NCBI RefSeq assembly: GCF_900130025.1
Contig: NZ_FQXR01000002.1
Span: forward strand, 398,023-462,022
Length of the DNA stretch: 64,000 bases
DNA from: Sporanaerobacter acetigenes DSM 13106
Lineage (GTDB): Bacteria; Bacillota; Clostridia; Tissierellales; Sporanaerobacteraceae
Reading direction: 5' to 3'
Part shown: one piece after another, positions 1 through 10,472 of the stretch
How positions within the stretch are numbered: position 1 is the stretch's first letter
Layout of the letters: each line of letters begins with the position of its first letter
Position numbers and translations under genes: made by a program
The notes under the pieces: generated by a model
Told to the model about the DNA's origin: nothing
Database searches by the model: none
What the model saw: the letters and a program-made list of their open reading frames with translations, nothing else

Positions 1-169
1 CAGGAATTACTAAATTAATAATATCTTCACTATTAGGTGAATAAACTACTAGCTCGTCCGATGTATCATCTGATGTATTACCATCAGTAGTATCTGTCTT
101 GCCACAAGCAGCTAATAGCCCCATAGCTAATACTAAAACCATTGTTAAAGCAATAAATTTTTTATTCAT
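1..169 (-). CDS. Lipoprotein, probable ABC transporter substrate-binding protein (5' end only)
   Basis: The first 56 codons of a minus-strand gene are visible; the rest lies outside the window. The start is MNKKFIALTMVLVLAMGLLA followed by ACGK, a type II signal peptide with a lipobox Cys near residue 22. A Thr/Asp/Ser-rich linker follows, then ELVVYSPNSEDIINLVIP. Beta-strands of the form 'VVYSPNS' directly after the linker are typical of iron(III)/thiamine-type solute-binding proteins. The lipoprotein call is firm; the transporter class is inferred from that short stretch. Confidence 0.7.
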   Translation of the reverse strand, partial: MNKKFIALTMVLVLAMGLLAACGKTDTTDGNTSDDTSDELVVYSPNSEDIINLVIP

Positions 170-331
170 TATATAACCCCCCTCACTGTTATGTATTTAA
201 TTTGATTTTATCTAAATAGTGAAACAATTTAAATACTGTAAAAGGAAAACATTGTCCAAAATAAGCAAGTCAATTAAGTTTCTGATAAAAAAGACTATTT
301 GGCCACCTTGCCATATCAGAAGCAGTAATTT

Positions 332-358
332 AAAAAGGATAGCAAGCATGCTATCCTC
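332..358 (-). terminator. Intrinsic terminator after the rhomboid gene
   Basis: An inverted repeat with arms GGATAGC/GCTATCC is followed on the minus strand by a T-run. It lies about 70 bases past the rhomboid stop codon. The rest of 170-428 shows no coding signal. Confidence 0.7.
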
Positions 359-428
359 TAAATCTTCTTTTTTTAATATTTTATAGAAAAATCATGATTT
401 AATAATAATTTACGGTTCGCCTATCGTA

Positions 429-1076
429 TTACTCTCTTCTGAATTTTTTATATAGTATTATTCCCCCCAAAAATCCAAAAATATGAGCCCACCATGCCAC
501 TCCACCTACAGTTCCAGAAATACCTGACATGATTCCCGAACGAAGTTGAGTTATAAACCATATGAGTAAAAAAATTTGAGATGGCACTCGTATGAAAAAT
601 GGGAAAAATGGAATCAATGTTATTATTCTAGAATGAGGAACCATTATGAAATAAGCCCCCATGACTCCTGCAATAGCTCCAGAGGCTCCTACAGTTGGCA
701 AATCTGACATAGGATTGAAAACAAAATGAGCAAAACCTGCTATTAGGCCAACCAATATATAAAAGACAATAAAACGAAAAGTCCCCATATAATCTTCCAC
801 ATTGTCCCCAAATAGCCACAATGACCACATATTACTTAGTATATGAAGTATATCTCCGTGCATAAACATGCTTGTAAATAGCGGAATATAAGATTCAAGA
901 TGATTCATTCCCTTAAGAAATCGTGAGGGTATAAAAGCATATTTATATATCATACTTAAAGATTCATCATAAGGCATTGTCACTTGATTTATAAACACTA
1001 TTACATTTATAGCTATAATAAACAATGTAGCCACGGGAACCTTTTTACTCTGCACAGTATCCCTAAGTGGAATCAT
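429..1076 (-). CDS. Rhomboid-family intramembrane serine protease
   Basis: A 215-residue polytopic membrane protein. The N-terminus MIPLRDTVQSKKVP is typical of bacterial rhomboids. The family signatures are present: HILSNMW (oxyanion Asn82), GASGAIAG with nucleophile Ser132, and AHIFGFLGG with catalytic His198. Together these make the Ser-His dyad that cleaves transmembrane helices within the membrane. It is a compact rhomboid with about six helices and no extra domains. It lies 24 bases downstream of proC on the same strand and could be cotranscribed with it. The substrate cannot be deduced. Confidence 0.93.
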   Translation of the reverse strand: MIPLRDTVQSKKVPVATLFIIAINVIVFINQVTMPYDESLSMIYKYAFIPSRFLKGMNHLESYIPLFTSMFMHGDILHILSNMWSLWLFGDNVEDYMGTFRFIVFYILVGLIAGFAHFVFNPMSDLPTVGASGAIAGVMGAYFIMVPHSRIITLIPFFPFFIRVPSQIFLLIWFITQLRSGIMSGISGTVGGVAWWAHIFGFLGGIILYKKFRRE

Positions 1077-1100
1077 ACTATCCCTGCTTTCTTATCTTTT

Positions 1101-1907
1101 TTACTTGCTCATCTCTCTTGATTTATCTGCACATTTTTCCATTGCTGCCAAAACAGCATGCCTAAAACCTTTTTCCTCCAATGTAGCCACTGCCTCTATA
1201 GTAGTTCCTCCAGGAGAACATACATTGTCCTTAAGCTCTCCAGGATGTAAACCTGTTTCTAAAACCATCTTTGCAGAACCAAGAACTGCTTGAGCTGCAA
1301 ATTTATAAGCCATATTCCTTGGCATACCTTCCAATACCGCTCCATCTGCCAAAGCTTCTATAAACATATAAACATATGCTGGAGATGAACCACTTACAGC
1401 TGTAACTGCATCCATTAAATTTCTACTTACAACCTCTGCCTTCCCAAAACTCTCAAAAATACTTATTATCTCTTCCAATTCTTCCTTTGTAACTTCCTTG
1501 CTAGGACTTATTGCAGACATTCCTTCCCCTACCATGGCTGGAGTATTTGGCATAACCTTCACTACCTTTACTTTTCTTCCAAAAGCAGCTTGAGTATCTT
1601 CAATATCCTTCCCAGCAGCTATAACCACTATTATAGCCTCTTCTTTTATATCATTTTTGATTTGTTCAATAACCATTGGATATATATGAGGCTTTATCGA
1701 CAAAACTATTATATCGCATTTTTTTGCTATTTTTAAATTATCCGTAGTAATATTTACCCCATAAATTTCTTTTACCTTATCTAACTGCTTTTCATTGAGA
1801 TCTGCAACTATAATATTTTCTGGAGATACTAGATTTGAGCTTGTTATCCCGCCAATCATAGCACTCCCCATATTTCCTGAACCTATAAATCCAATTGTCT
1901 TATTCAT
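1101..1907 (-). CDS. proC: Pyrroline-5-carboxylate reductase
   Basis: A 268-residue protein of normal ProC length. It catalyses the last step of proline synthesis, NAD(P)H-dependent reduction of 1-pyrroline-5-carboxylate. The Rossmann motif GFIGSGNMG is at the N-terminus, VKVMPNTPA is in the middle, and the C-terminal signature includes AVSGSSPAYVY and SPGGTTIEAV. The start has GGGAGGAAG about seven bases upstream. proA and proB are not adjacent, so proC is isolated here. Confidence 0.96.
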   Translation of the reverse strand: MNKTIGFIGSGNMGSAMIGGITSSNLVSPENIIVADLNEKQLDKVKEIYGVNITTDNLKIAKKCDIIVLSIKPHIYPMVIEQIKNDIKEEAIIVVIAAGKDIEDTQAAFGRKVKVVKVMPNTPAMVGEGMSAISPSKEVTKEELEEIISIFESFGKAEVVSRNLMDAVTAVSGSSPAYVYMFIEALADGAVLEGMPRNMAYKFAAQAVLGSAKMVLETGLHPGELKDNVCSPGGTTIEAVATLEEKGFRHAVLAAMEKCADKSREMSK

Positions 1908-1972
1908 GTCATACTTCCTCCCATTGTTTTTTATGTCATCTTAATTTTAACACAAAAATTGAAAATATACTA

Positions 1973-2006
1973 CAAAACCAGCCAAACAAAACATATGGCT
2001 GGTTTC
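1973..2006 (-). terminator. Terminator of the fructose-type PTS/SIS operon
   Basis: Ten-base arms AAACCAGCCA/TGGCTGGTTT begin a few bases past the SIS gene stop. The U-tract is short and interrupted, so this is a moderately strong terminator. Confidence 0.6.
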
Positions 2007-2009
2007 ATT

Positions 2010-3086
2010 TTATTCAACTCTTGTATTTGCAAGTTTAGTAAAAGAATCATTGGCTTGTCTATTTGGATCAAGTCCTAAAACTTCTGGAAGATATGTTGCA
2101 ATTGCTTGGATACACACAGAAATGTTTATAGAAGACTTTGTATATGGATAGTAATTTACTTGTATTTTATTCTCATCTTGAATACTTTCATTGTTTGCTT
2201 CAATCACTAACATATGATTGACTTTATCCTTAAAATATTCCTCTATTTTTTCATATTCGTTAAATTTGTCATCAGAGATCTTTAACAAAATCAAATTAGA
2301 ATCATGAGCTATCATTCTATGAATACCATGGGAAAATTCACCTATATCGCAAAATGTAGCTGGAATACAAAGAGTTTCCATTATCTTTAGCATTCCTTCC
2401 ATAGCTGTTCCAAAATTGGGTCCATGACCTATAATTAAGAAATGATCTATTTTAGCCCATTCCTTGTTGCCCTCTAACCAAACGATTGTATTCTTTACAT
2501 TATCCTCAATATTTCCAATAGATGATCTAATTTCATCCATTATTTCATCATACAAATTAGTTTCTATAGTCTTCTTTTTCATTCCCAATTCAAGAGCCAA
2601 TAAATAAAGTTTTAGCAATGATGAACTGTATCCCTTGGTCTTGGCATTAGAATTTTCTTGTCCACAATCAAATTTAACAAAATAATCAGATTCCTTGCAA
2701 ACAGGAGAATTCACATTTTCAGACAAAGCCAAAACCTTGAAATGATATTTGTGAGCTTTTAAAATACCATTGACAGTGCCTGTACTAGTTCCCGTTTGAG
2801 AAATAGCAACAATCAATGTAGTATCAATATCAAATAAATTCAAATCTAACTCTTCAAATTCTTGAGGTGTATATTGTCTAGTCCTTATATTTGCATATTC
2901 CTCATAAAAATGTTTAGAAATATAGCATATATTCAATGAACTCCCAGATGCAACAAAAATAATTTCTCTTATCTTTTCAGCTTCAATCTCATCTACAATT
3001 TCCTCTATATCCTTATTTTTCACAATGTTTTCTAATACAGAAGGAGTTTCTTCTATATATTCCCACATAATACTTTTTGATTTCAT
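2010..3086 (-). CDS. SIS-domain sugar-phosphate isomerase/deglycase (GlmS C-terminus or FrlB type)
   Basis: The protein has 358 residues when started at the ATG at 3086, which has AGGAGA six bases upstream; an upstream in-frame ATG would overlap the IIA gene and has no good ribosome site. It carries two SIS domains without a glutaminase domain. In the first, IIFVASGSS and AISQTGTSTGT are phosphosugar-binding loops, and AKTKGYSSSLL is the loop typical of GlmS-like deglycases. It is the last gene of a fructose-family PTS operon, so it probably acts on the phosphorylated PTS product. An amino sugar or an Amadori compound such as fructose-amine is likely. This is inference: the family fixes the chemistry, not the substrate. 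Confidence 0.8.
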   Translation of the reverse strand: MKSKSIMWEYIEETPSVLENIVKNKDIEEIVDEIEAEKIREIIFVASGSSLNICYISKHFYEEYANIRTRQYTPQEFEELDLNLFDIDTTLIVAISQTGTSTGTVNGILKAHKYHFKVLALSENVNSPVCKESDYFVKFDCGQENSNAKTKGYSSSLLKLYLLALELGMKKKTIETNLYDEIMDEIRSSIGNIEDNVKNTIVWLEGNKEWAKIDHFLIIGHGPNFGTAMEGMLKIMETLCIPATFCDIGEFSHGIHRMIAHDSNLILLKISDDKFNEYEKIEEYFKDKVNHMLVIEANNESIQDENKIQVNYYPYTKSSINISVCIQAIATYLPEVLGLDPNRQANDSFTKLANTRVE

Positions 3087-3087
3087 A

Positions 3088-3540
3088 CTAGTTCTCCTTT
3101 GCACTGATAGTTTTTAGAATGACCTTGCAAATTTCCTCTTTATTTTTTTCTGTTTTCAAGAACCTTACAAAATCATCATCCATCAATTTGGCTGACAATT
3201 TAGATAGCAAAGTCAAATGTAGATTGTCCTTATTTTCTTTTGGTATCAATAAACTAATGATCAAATCAACTTTTGCATCTCCCCAAGGAATTATCTCTTT
3301 TGTTGTAATCATTAAAATAGATGCTACCTTGATAGATTCAGACTTGGCATGTGGAATAGCCAATATTGAATCAATAGAAGTTGCAAAAGAATTTTCTCTC
3401 TCCCATAAATCTTTTTCAGTTTCCTCAGAATCATCTGAAATACCCAATTGTTCAGCATTTTTTGCAATGAATTCAATGACACTATCTCTGGTCTTTAAAT
3501 CTTCATCTAAAAAGATATGATCCTTGGAAATTATGTCCAT
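3088..3540 (-). CDS. PTS fructose/mannitol-type IIA protein
   Basis: A stand-alone PTS_EIIA type 2 domain of 150 residues. The start at 3540 (MDIISKDHIF) has an AAAGGTGAT ribosome site; a longer reading frame upstream overlaps the regulator gene and is unlikely. The phosphorylated histidine is His64 in the motif AIPHA. IIA accepts phosphate from HPr and passes it to the IIB encoded at 5434. The gene ends one base before the SIS gene begins and starts four bases after the regulator stop, so the three are tightly coupled. Confidence 0.9.
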   Translation of the reverse strand: MDIISKDHIFLDEDLKTRDSVIEFIAKNAEQLGISDDSEETEKDLWERENSFATSIDSILAIPHAKSESIKVASILMITTKEIIPWGDAKVDLIISLLIPKENKDNLHLTLLSKLSAKLMDDDFVRFLKTEKNKEEICKVILKTISAKEN

Positions 3541-3544
3541 AATA

Positions 3545-5401
3545 TCACCTTTCTCTAAATAATATTTCATACAAATAATCATAGGATTTATTCTTAACAA
3601 TATTCATTATAGTTGCTTCATCTCTAACCAAATCATATAGATAATTAAATACCTTTATACTAGAAGTATCATTTTCACTAAAACAAATAAAGATTATCAT
3701 CTGTATCTTCTCGTCATCCCATACAACTGGTTCCTCAGTCAATCCTACAGCAATTAAAGAACTTGATTGACTAGACGAAACGCAGTGAGGTATAGCCACT
3801 AAATTTCCTATTTTCGTAGACGAAACATGTTCTCTTTTTATCACTTCATTCAATGTATTTTTATCAATTGCATTTTGAGCTATTAGTTTTTCTCCAATTT
3901 CATCAATTAGATCATATTTATCTTGATTTTTAAGATCTGTAAAAAAGCGTTCTTCACTAAATAAGCTCTTAAATGAATCATAGGGTTGGCTATTTTCAAT
4001 GATCACCTTGTCAATGCCTTTATATAGCTCATTGCTGAAAATATCATCCACCAAAACTACAGGAATATCAACATCCAAATCTATTGGCGTTGTAGTGATC
4101 AACAAATCCGCATTGCTATTATTTATGGAATCAAAATATTTCCCAGGATATATTTCAATAATTTTAAAATTTTCATATCTGCTATTGATTTTTTCTTTCA
4201 ATAAATGGCAATATCCTAATCCTAAATGGCACAATATAATCACTTTATAATTGTCTGTACTAGTAGACTTTTCAGTATAAGATGCCAAATGCAAAGCAAT
4301 AAATCCTATCTCATTCTCATTCAAATTTATATTATAATAATGATTTAATTTGTTGATAAGCATAACGGCAATATTGAATTCAACAGGTATATTTGCCTTT
4401 ATTTCCTTAATAATAGGGTTTTCAACAAACACATTTTTTTCATTTCTTTTAATTAACAATCCAATATGCATTGAAAGTCTCTCTAAAAAATCCTTATTTA
4501 TAGGAACTTTATCATCAAAAAAATTTAGTGATTTCAAGCATTCATAAATTATTCTTTCTAAATCCCTATCTTTGATGAATTGACTGTTCTTTAATACATC
4601 GTCAATATAATTGCTAATATAAAATATATCATAATCAGTAAAATTTATATCATATTTCCACTCAATATCTCTCAAAATATCATTAATAATAGGGTTTGCC
4701 AAATTAGACATGTGGGAACTTTCGCTATGCTTTTTACTTCTCAAGATACATATAAGTATCAATTTATTTAAAATTTTAATATCAAAATCATTTAAAAGAA
4801 CACCATTTGAATACAAATTGTTGGTCAATATCTCATCAATTCCAGCAATCAAAGCATCATCAATATTTCCAACTTGATAGTATATAGAAGGAACTTTCAT
4901 CAATATATCTAACATTATCTTTCGAATATCTGATTCAATTCCTTTAATATGCCATTCCAAATCATCTCCTATTACCAATTCTAAATTGTAATTGGCCAAT
5001 AACTCAATCAATTCATTTTTCAACTGATATATAGATGATGAGCTAAAATGCAATAGTTCAGATAGACCATAAATTGTTTCACCTTCTACATTCAAAAGAT
5101 GTATAACAATCAAAAACAATCTATGGTCTTTATTGTTTATATCAAAGCTCATTTTGTATTGATTTAACATTGCATCAAAATCACTTTTTGCATAATTTGG
5201 AACAAACAATTTATAGCCCAGGCCCTTAAATGATGCAATATTGCAACCCAATGTATTTATCATAGAATTTATATCACTTATATATCTAATAACCGTTCTT
5301 TTAGATAAATCAAATTGATTTGCCAATTTGTCAGCTGTCACATATCCATCGGGATTATTGCTTATAGATATCAATAAATCTAATTTTTGAGAGTCTAGCA
5401 T
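3545..5401 (-). CDS. BglG/MtlR-family PTS-controlled transcriptional regulator
   Basis: A 618-residue regulator with the order HTH (about residues 1-60, DLSKRTVIRYISDIN), two PRD domains (about 90-385), a IIB-like domain (about 390-480, CHLGLGYC) and a C-terminal IIA-like domain with AIPHC (His539). The HTH makes it a DNA-binding activator of the MtlR/LicR group, not an RNA antiterminator. PRD histidines and the IIA/IIB modules are normally phosphorylated by HPr and the cognate enzymes II, so the operon is likely switched by sugar flux. It lies between the IIB and IIA genes, so it probably regulates its own operon. Confidence 0.9.
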   Translation of the reverse strand: MLDSQKLDLLISISNNPDGYVTADKLANQFDLSKRTVIRYISDINSMINTLGCNIASFKGLGYKLFVPNYAKSDFDAMLNQYKMSFDINNKDHRLFLIVIHLLNVEGETIYGLSELLHFSSSSIYQLKNELIELLANYNLELVIGDDLEWHIKGIESDIRKIMLDILMKVPSIYYQVGNIDDALIAGIDEILTNNLYSNGVLLNDFDIKILNKLILICILRSKKHSESSHMSNLANPIINDILRDIEWKYDINFTDYDIFYISNYIDDVLKNSQFIKDRDLERIIYECLKSLNFFDDKVPINKDFLERLSMHIGLLIKRNEKNVFVENPIIKEIKANIPVEFNIAVMLINKLNHYYNINLNENEIGFIALHLASYTEKSTSTDNYKVIILCHLGLGYCHLLKEKINSRYENFKIIEIYPGKYFDSINNSNADLLITTTPIDLDVDIPVVLVDDIFSNELYKGIDKVIIENSQPYDSFKSLFSEERFFTDLKNQDKYDLIDEIGEKLIAQNAIDKNTLNEVIKREHVSSTKIGNLVAIPHCVSSSQSSSLIAVGLTEEPVVWDDEKIQMIIFICFSENDTSSIKVFNYLYDLVRDEATIMNIVKNKSYDYLYEILFRER

Positions 5402-5433
5402 TTTTCATCCCACTCCTAATTTTTATTAAACAA

Positions 5434-5742
5434 TTATTCAATACTTTCCAAAGCTTTTTTCATAGATTCATCTGCATTTTTGATGAAGTCATTTGTTTGA
5501 CATCTATATATTTTAACTCCTTCAAATCTTTCAGCTTCCCTCAATGCTACATCTGTAGCCATAATGATTAAATCTGCTTCTTCAATCTCTTTTTTGCTCA
5601 ATCTGTTTTCAATTCCCAATGCACCTTGAGTTTCAACTTTTGCTTTATAGCCTAATTTCTTTGCTGCCTTTTTTATTCCTTCTGCTGCCATATACGTATG
5701 AGCAATTCCTGTAGAACATGATGTCACTCCAATAATCTTCAT
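5434..5742 (-). CDS. PTS fructose-family IIB protein
   Basis: A 102-residue stand-alone IIB of the fructose family. The N-terminus MKIIGVTSCSTGIAHTYMAA contains the phosphorylated Cys9. It passes phosphate from IIA to the sugar bound by IIC. It follows the IIC gene by about 21 bases and has the ribosome site GGAGG. Fructose-family IIB domains also serve mannosylglycerate and other sugars, so the substrate is open. Confidence 0.92.
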   Translation of the reverse strand: MKIIGVTSCSTGIAHTYMAAEGIKKAAKKLGYKAKVETQGALGIENRLSKKEIEEADLIIMATDVALREAERFEGVKIYRCQTNDFIKNADESMKKALESIE

Positions 5743-5763
5743 TTTTCATTCCTCCATTTATTA

Positions 5764-6786
5764 TTAATCCTCTTCTACATAATCTTTCTTTAATGCATTA
5801 ACCATGAGTGCTGTAACCAATGATCCGATGAATATTGCTAAAGCATACCATACTTTATGAGTTGTAACAAATATAACTATTGGTCCTCCATGAGGTGCAT
5901 AACATTCAACTCCTGCCAACATTGAAACAATGGCACCAACAGCACCACCTACACATATACTAGGCAATACTCTAAGAGGATCCTTTGCTGCAAAAGGTAT
6001 TGCCCCCTCTGAAATTCCTATCATTCCCATAGCCAATGCTGCTTTCCCCGCTTCTCTATCTTCTTCAGAATATTTTTTCTTATTCAACAATGTTGCCAAT
6101 CCCATTCCTAGTGGAGGTGTACAAATAGCAACGGCAACTGGACCTGCCAAAGTATATATCCCCTCACTAAACAATGACCAAGCAAATAAACATGCTACTA
6201 CATTTATTGGTCCACCCATATCAAATGCAGTCATGACACCTAATATAATTGCTAAAACGATTGCATTTCCACCTTGCATACTCTTTAAGAAATTTGTCAA
6301 CGCTATATTCAACGAATTCAATGGAGCTGTAACAACATAATCCATAATAAGCGCAACAGATATTCCACCCAACAAAGGTATTATAAAAATTGGCATTAGA
6401 GCTTTTATAGAATAATGTACTGGAATTTTCTTGATTGCATTAACAATATAACCTGCAAGTATACCAGCTATAATACCACCTAAAAATCCTGCACCTTTTG
6501 ATACTGCAATTGCTCCACCCAACATTCCAGGCATAATACCACTTCTATCAGCTAAACCAAAAGCAATAAATCCTGCAAGAATTGGTATCATATAACCCAT
6601 AGACATTCCGCCTAGTTCTTCCAACCTTTTCAATACTGGGCTAGTTATGACTGCTCCTTCTCCAGCCTCAATCCCACTAAAAGCAATAGATACTGCAATA
6701 AATATACCGCCAAATACAACAAATGGAATCATGTAACCTACACCTGTCATAAGTGCTTCTTGAATTTTTTTTAGTTCATCTTTCAA
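5764..6786 (-). CDS. PTS fructose-family IIC permease
   Basis: A 340-residue membrane permease of the fructose PTS family, starting MKDELKKIQEALMTGVGYMI. I chose the TTG start at 6786 because GAGGAGG lies seven bases upstream and the family normally begins here; an in-frame ATG 48 bases further out lacks a ribosome site. About nine or ten hydrophobic segments are visible, and GGPINVVACLF and APHGG are family motifs. IIA, IIB and IIC are separate polypeptides, unlike the fused FruA. It is the first gene of the operon that ends with the SIS protein. Confidence 0.9.
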   Translation of the reverse strand: MKDELKKIQEALMTGVGYMIPFVVFGGIFIAVSIAFSGIEAGEGAVITSPVLKRLEELGGMSMGYMIPILAGFIAFGLADRSGIMPGMLGGAIAVSKGAGFLGGIIAGILAGYIVNAIKKIPVHYSIKALMPIFIIPLLGGISVALIMDYVVTAPLNSLNIALTNFLKSMQGGNAIVLAIILGVMTAFDMGGPINVVACLFAWSLFSEGIYTLAGPVAVAICTPPLGMGLATLLNKKKYSEEDREAGKAALAMGMIGISEGAIPFAAKDPLRVLPSICVGGAVGAIVSMLAGVECYAPHGGPIVIFVTTHKVWYALAIFIGSLVTALMVNALKKDYVEED

Positions 6787-6870
6787 AATACTTCCTCCTC
6801 TGCTTTTTATTTTGTATTCATTAGTTTCTTCCACTTGAATATATTATAGCAATTTAAAATCTCTGTGATA

Positions 6871-7089
6871 TTAACGTTTGCCAAAGAAAGTGACACATAA
6901 AAAAACCCCCTTGGGAAATCCAAAAGGGTTCTTAGAAAATGCATTTTTAGCTGTCATCATCTCTATTGTATTAAAATCAGGATGTAGACCTTCTACTTCA
7001 TCATATGCTACTTGAATTTCAGTATGAAGTTCATCTATCTGTCCATTTAGTCTTTCCAGCAATTCCAGTCCCTTGTCATCCTTATTCAT
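6871..7089 (-). CDS. Small uncharacterised protein whose frame runs through a terminator
   Basis: A 72-codon frame with GTGGGTGG just before its ATG and a TATAAT-like -10 about 30 bases upstream. The first 45 residues look coding (acidic, helical, ELLERLNGQIDELHTEIQ). The last third is read through a perfect terminator hairpin, so the frame may be a truncated gene whose original end is lost, or a small leader gene of the PTS operon. I do not recognise the family. Confidence 0.35.
   Translation of the reverse strand: MNKDDKGLELLERLNGQIDELHTEIQVAYDEVEGLHPDFNTIEMMTAKNAFSKNPFGFPKGVFLCVTFFGKR
6898..6932 (-). terminator. Intrinsic terminator upstream of the fructose-type PTS operon
   Basis: On the minus strand AACCCTTTTGG, a four-base loop and CCAAGGGGGTT are followed by a T-run. 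It lies inside the end of the 72-codon frame and about 110 bases before the IIC start. It may end the small upstream transcript, or act as an attenuator if the two are read together. Confidence 0.7.
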
Positions 7090-7146
7090 CCACCCACTGA
7101 GCTTTCGGTTAAATAAATTATATCATTCTTTTATAAATTTATACAG

Positions 7147-7187
7147 TAAAAAAATTTGATGCGCTGAGAACCATCCCCAGCGCATCT
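7147..7187 (-). terminator. Terminator of the cellobiose-type PTS operon
   Basis: Perfect nine-base arms GATGCGCTG/CAGCGCATC around an eleven-base loop are followed on the minus strand by a T-rich run. It begins six bases past the GH1 stop codon. Confidence 0.85.
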
Positions 7188-7192
7188 TAGTT

Positions 7193-8972
<1,780 letters not shown>

Positions 8973-8990
8973 ATCTAGCGTACCTCCCAT

Positions 8991-9326
8991 TTAATCTTTT
9001 TTATTTTCCATGGTTTTGTATAAATCTATAAGCTCTCTTGCCAACTCATTAAATGTTATACAATTCATTAAATGATCTTGAGAATGAACAATCAATAAAT
9101 TTAATTCTATCTTCTGCCCATCAGATTCCTTAGCTAGCAATTGAGTTTGTGCATTGTGGGCCAGTAGCTCAGAATCTTGTGCTAATTTCAAATTTTTTTC
9201 AGCCAATTCAAAATCAAAATTTTTAGCAGCTCTAATAGCATTCATTGCATCAGATTTGGCGTTTCCTGCATTAATTATTATATTCATTATTATTTCCATT
9301 AAATCTTGCTCTGTATTTTCTCCCAT
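8991..9326 (-). CDS. celC: PTS lactose/cellobiose-family IIA protein
   Basis: A 111-residue, all-helical IIA of the lactose/cellobiose family, which works as a trimer. The phosphohistidine is His81 in the motif IVHSQDHLM. AGNAKSDAMNAIRAAKN is the conserved first helix. It ends 18 bases before the IIB start. A second, orphan member of this family lies at 32076. Confidence 0.93.
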   Translation of the reverse strand: MGENTEQDLMEIIMNIIINAGNAKSDAMNAIRAAKNFDFELAEKNLKLAQDSELLAHNAQTQLLAKESDGQKIELNLLIVHSQDHLMNCITFNELARELIDLYKTMENKKD

Positions 9327-9346
9327 ACAATCACTCCTATAAATAA

Positions 9347-10447
9347 TTAGTTATGACCTATAATAAAATTAAATTTTTGATTTGGTTTTATAAAATCTAA
9401 TATAAAAACTTCTTCATCTTTAATTTTAGCAACCACATTAGATTTTCCACTATTCTCAAAATCTTTCAAGGCTATTTCCAATTCTCCTTTGTAATTTCCA
9501 TATTCATCACTTTCTATTAAAATATCTCCTCTTTTTATATTTTTAGGTGCATTGTGTATAACAAAACTCTTATCCTTATATTTATCCCTACTACTTTTAG
9601 TCGATCTAATGACTGTATCAGAAATATCTCCCCTTCTAAAATGGATTTCATCTAGTAATATTGTTTTCTCAATTTCTGTAACATCCTTTTCAAGAACTAT
9701 TTCAAAAGATACCATATCTAATCTCATATTTTTTATTTTTGAAAATTCTTCTTCACTTGCAAAGCAGTTAGATATAATCACGTCATCAACAATATCTAAA
9801 GATATCATGTGCTTCAACTGAACTTGAATTGGCATATATCTGTGCATTTCCAAGGTTGGAAGTTGATTACCGATTGGCCAAGGCCCAAATGCACTACTAT
9901 TTTGGCTTGTAATAAAAGCAGCTGTATTCAATCCATATTTTTTAAAATTGTAAGTACATTTTTCAAAATAATCTAATGGTAGTCCCGTATATTTATGTGG
10001 ATAAAAATTATGACAACCTATTAGATTATATCTGTTTGGCATATAATCCATAATTGTATCTATATATTTAGTATCATTACTCATATTGATTTCAACTTTT
10101 AAATTATAATCATTATATGTCATCATAGCCTCTTCATAACCAGAGTATCCCCTGTCCAATCTAAATCCGCTTGCTCCAATATCTCTAAAAAATGATAAAT
10201 TTTCACTATCAACCTTTAATCTTTTTAGTACGAATGGATTGACATCTACAATCGTTTCAAATCCCCTTTTATTTCCATAGTCTATAATACTGGAAAATTT
10301 ATTTATAATCTCATCCTTTGATTTTTCCGTTGACAGTAAACAGGAAAATATTCTTTTAAACCCAGCATCCTTTGCCATATCAATATAATTAAACAATTCA
10401 CGGTTTGTAGATTTTTCAGGATAAATTGAAATTCCTAAACTTTTCAT
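9347..10447 (-). CDS. DUF871/MupG-family TIM-barrel glycosidase
   Basis: A 366-residue protein beginning MKSLGISIYPEKSTNRELFN. The N-terminal two thirds form the DUF871 TIM barrel and the last 120 residues a small beta-rich domain. The characterised member, staphylococcal MupG, is a 6-phospho-N-acetylmuramidase that splits PTS-imported MurNAc-GlcNAc disaccharide. This copy sits inside a cellobiose-type PTS operon between IIC and IIA, so a related 6-phospho-disaccharide is its likely substrate. The family call is firm and the substrate is open. Confidence 0.8.
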   Translation of the reverse strand: MKSLGISIYPEKSTNRELFNYIDMAKDAGFKRIFSCLLSTEKSKDEIINKFSSIIDYGNKRGFETIVDVNPFVLKRLKVDSENLSFFRDIGASGFRLDRGYSGYEEAMMTYNDYNLKVEINMSNDTKYIDTIMDYMPNRYNLIGCHNFYPHKYTGLPLDYFEKCTYNFKKYGLNTAAFITSQNSSAFGPWPIGNQLPTLEMHRYMPIQVQLKHMISLDIVDDVIISNCFASEEEFSKIKNMRLDMVSFEIVLEKDVTEIEKTILLDEIHFRRGDISDTVIRSTKSSRDKYKDKSFVIHNAPKNIKRGDILIESDEYGNYKGELEIALKDFENSGKSNVVAKIKDEEVFILDFIKPNQKFNFIIGHN

Positions 10448-10472
10448 ATATGCCTCCTTGTTGTAATAGCTT

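Noticed and set aside
7060..7110. T-box leader from a GGGTGG sequence near the small frame
   Set aside because: The rest of the T-box consensus (AACCGCG) and specifier stem are not there.
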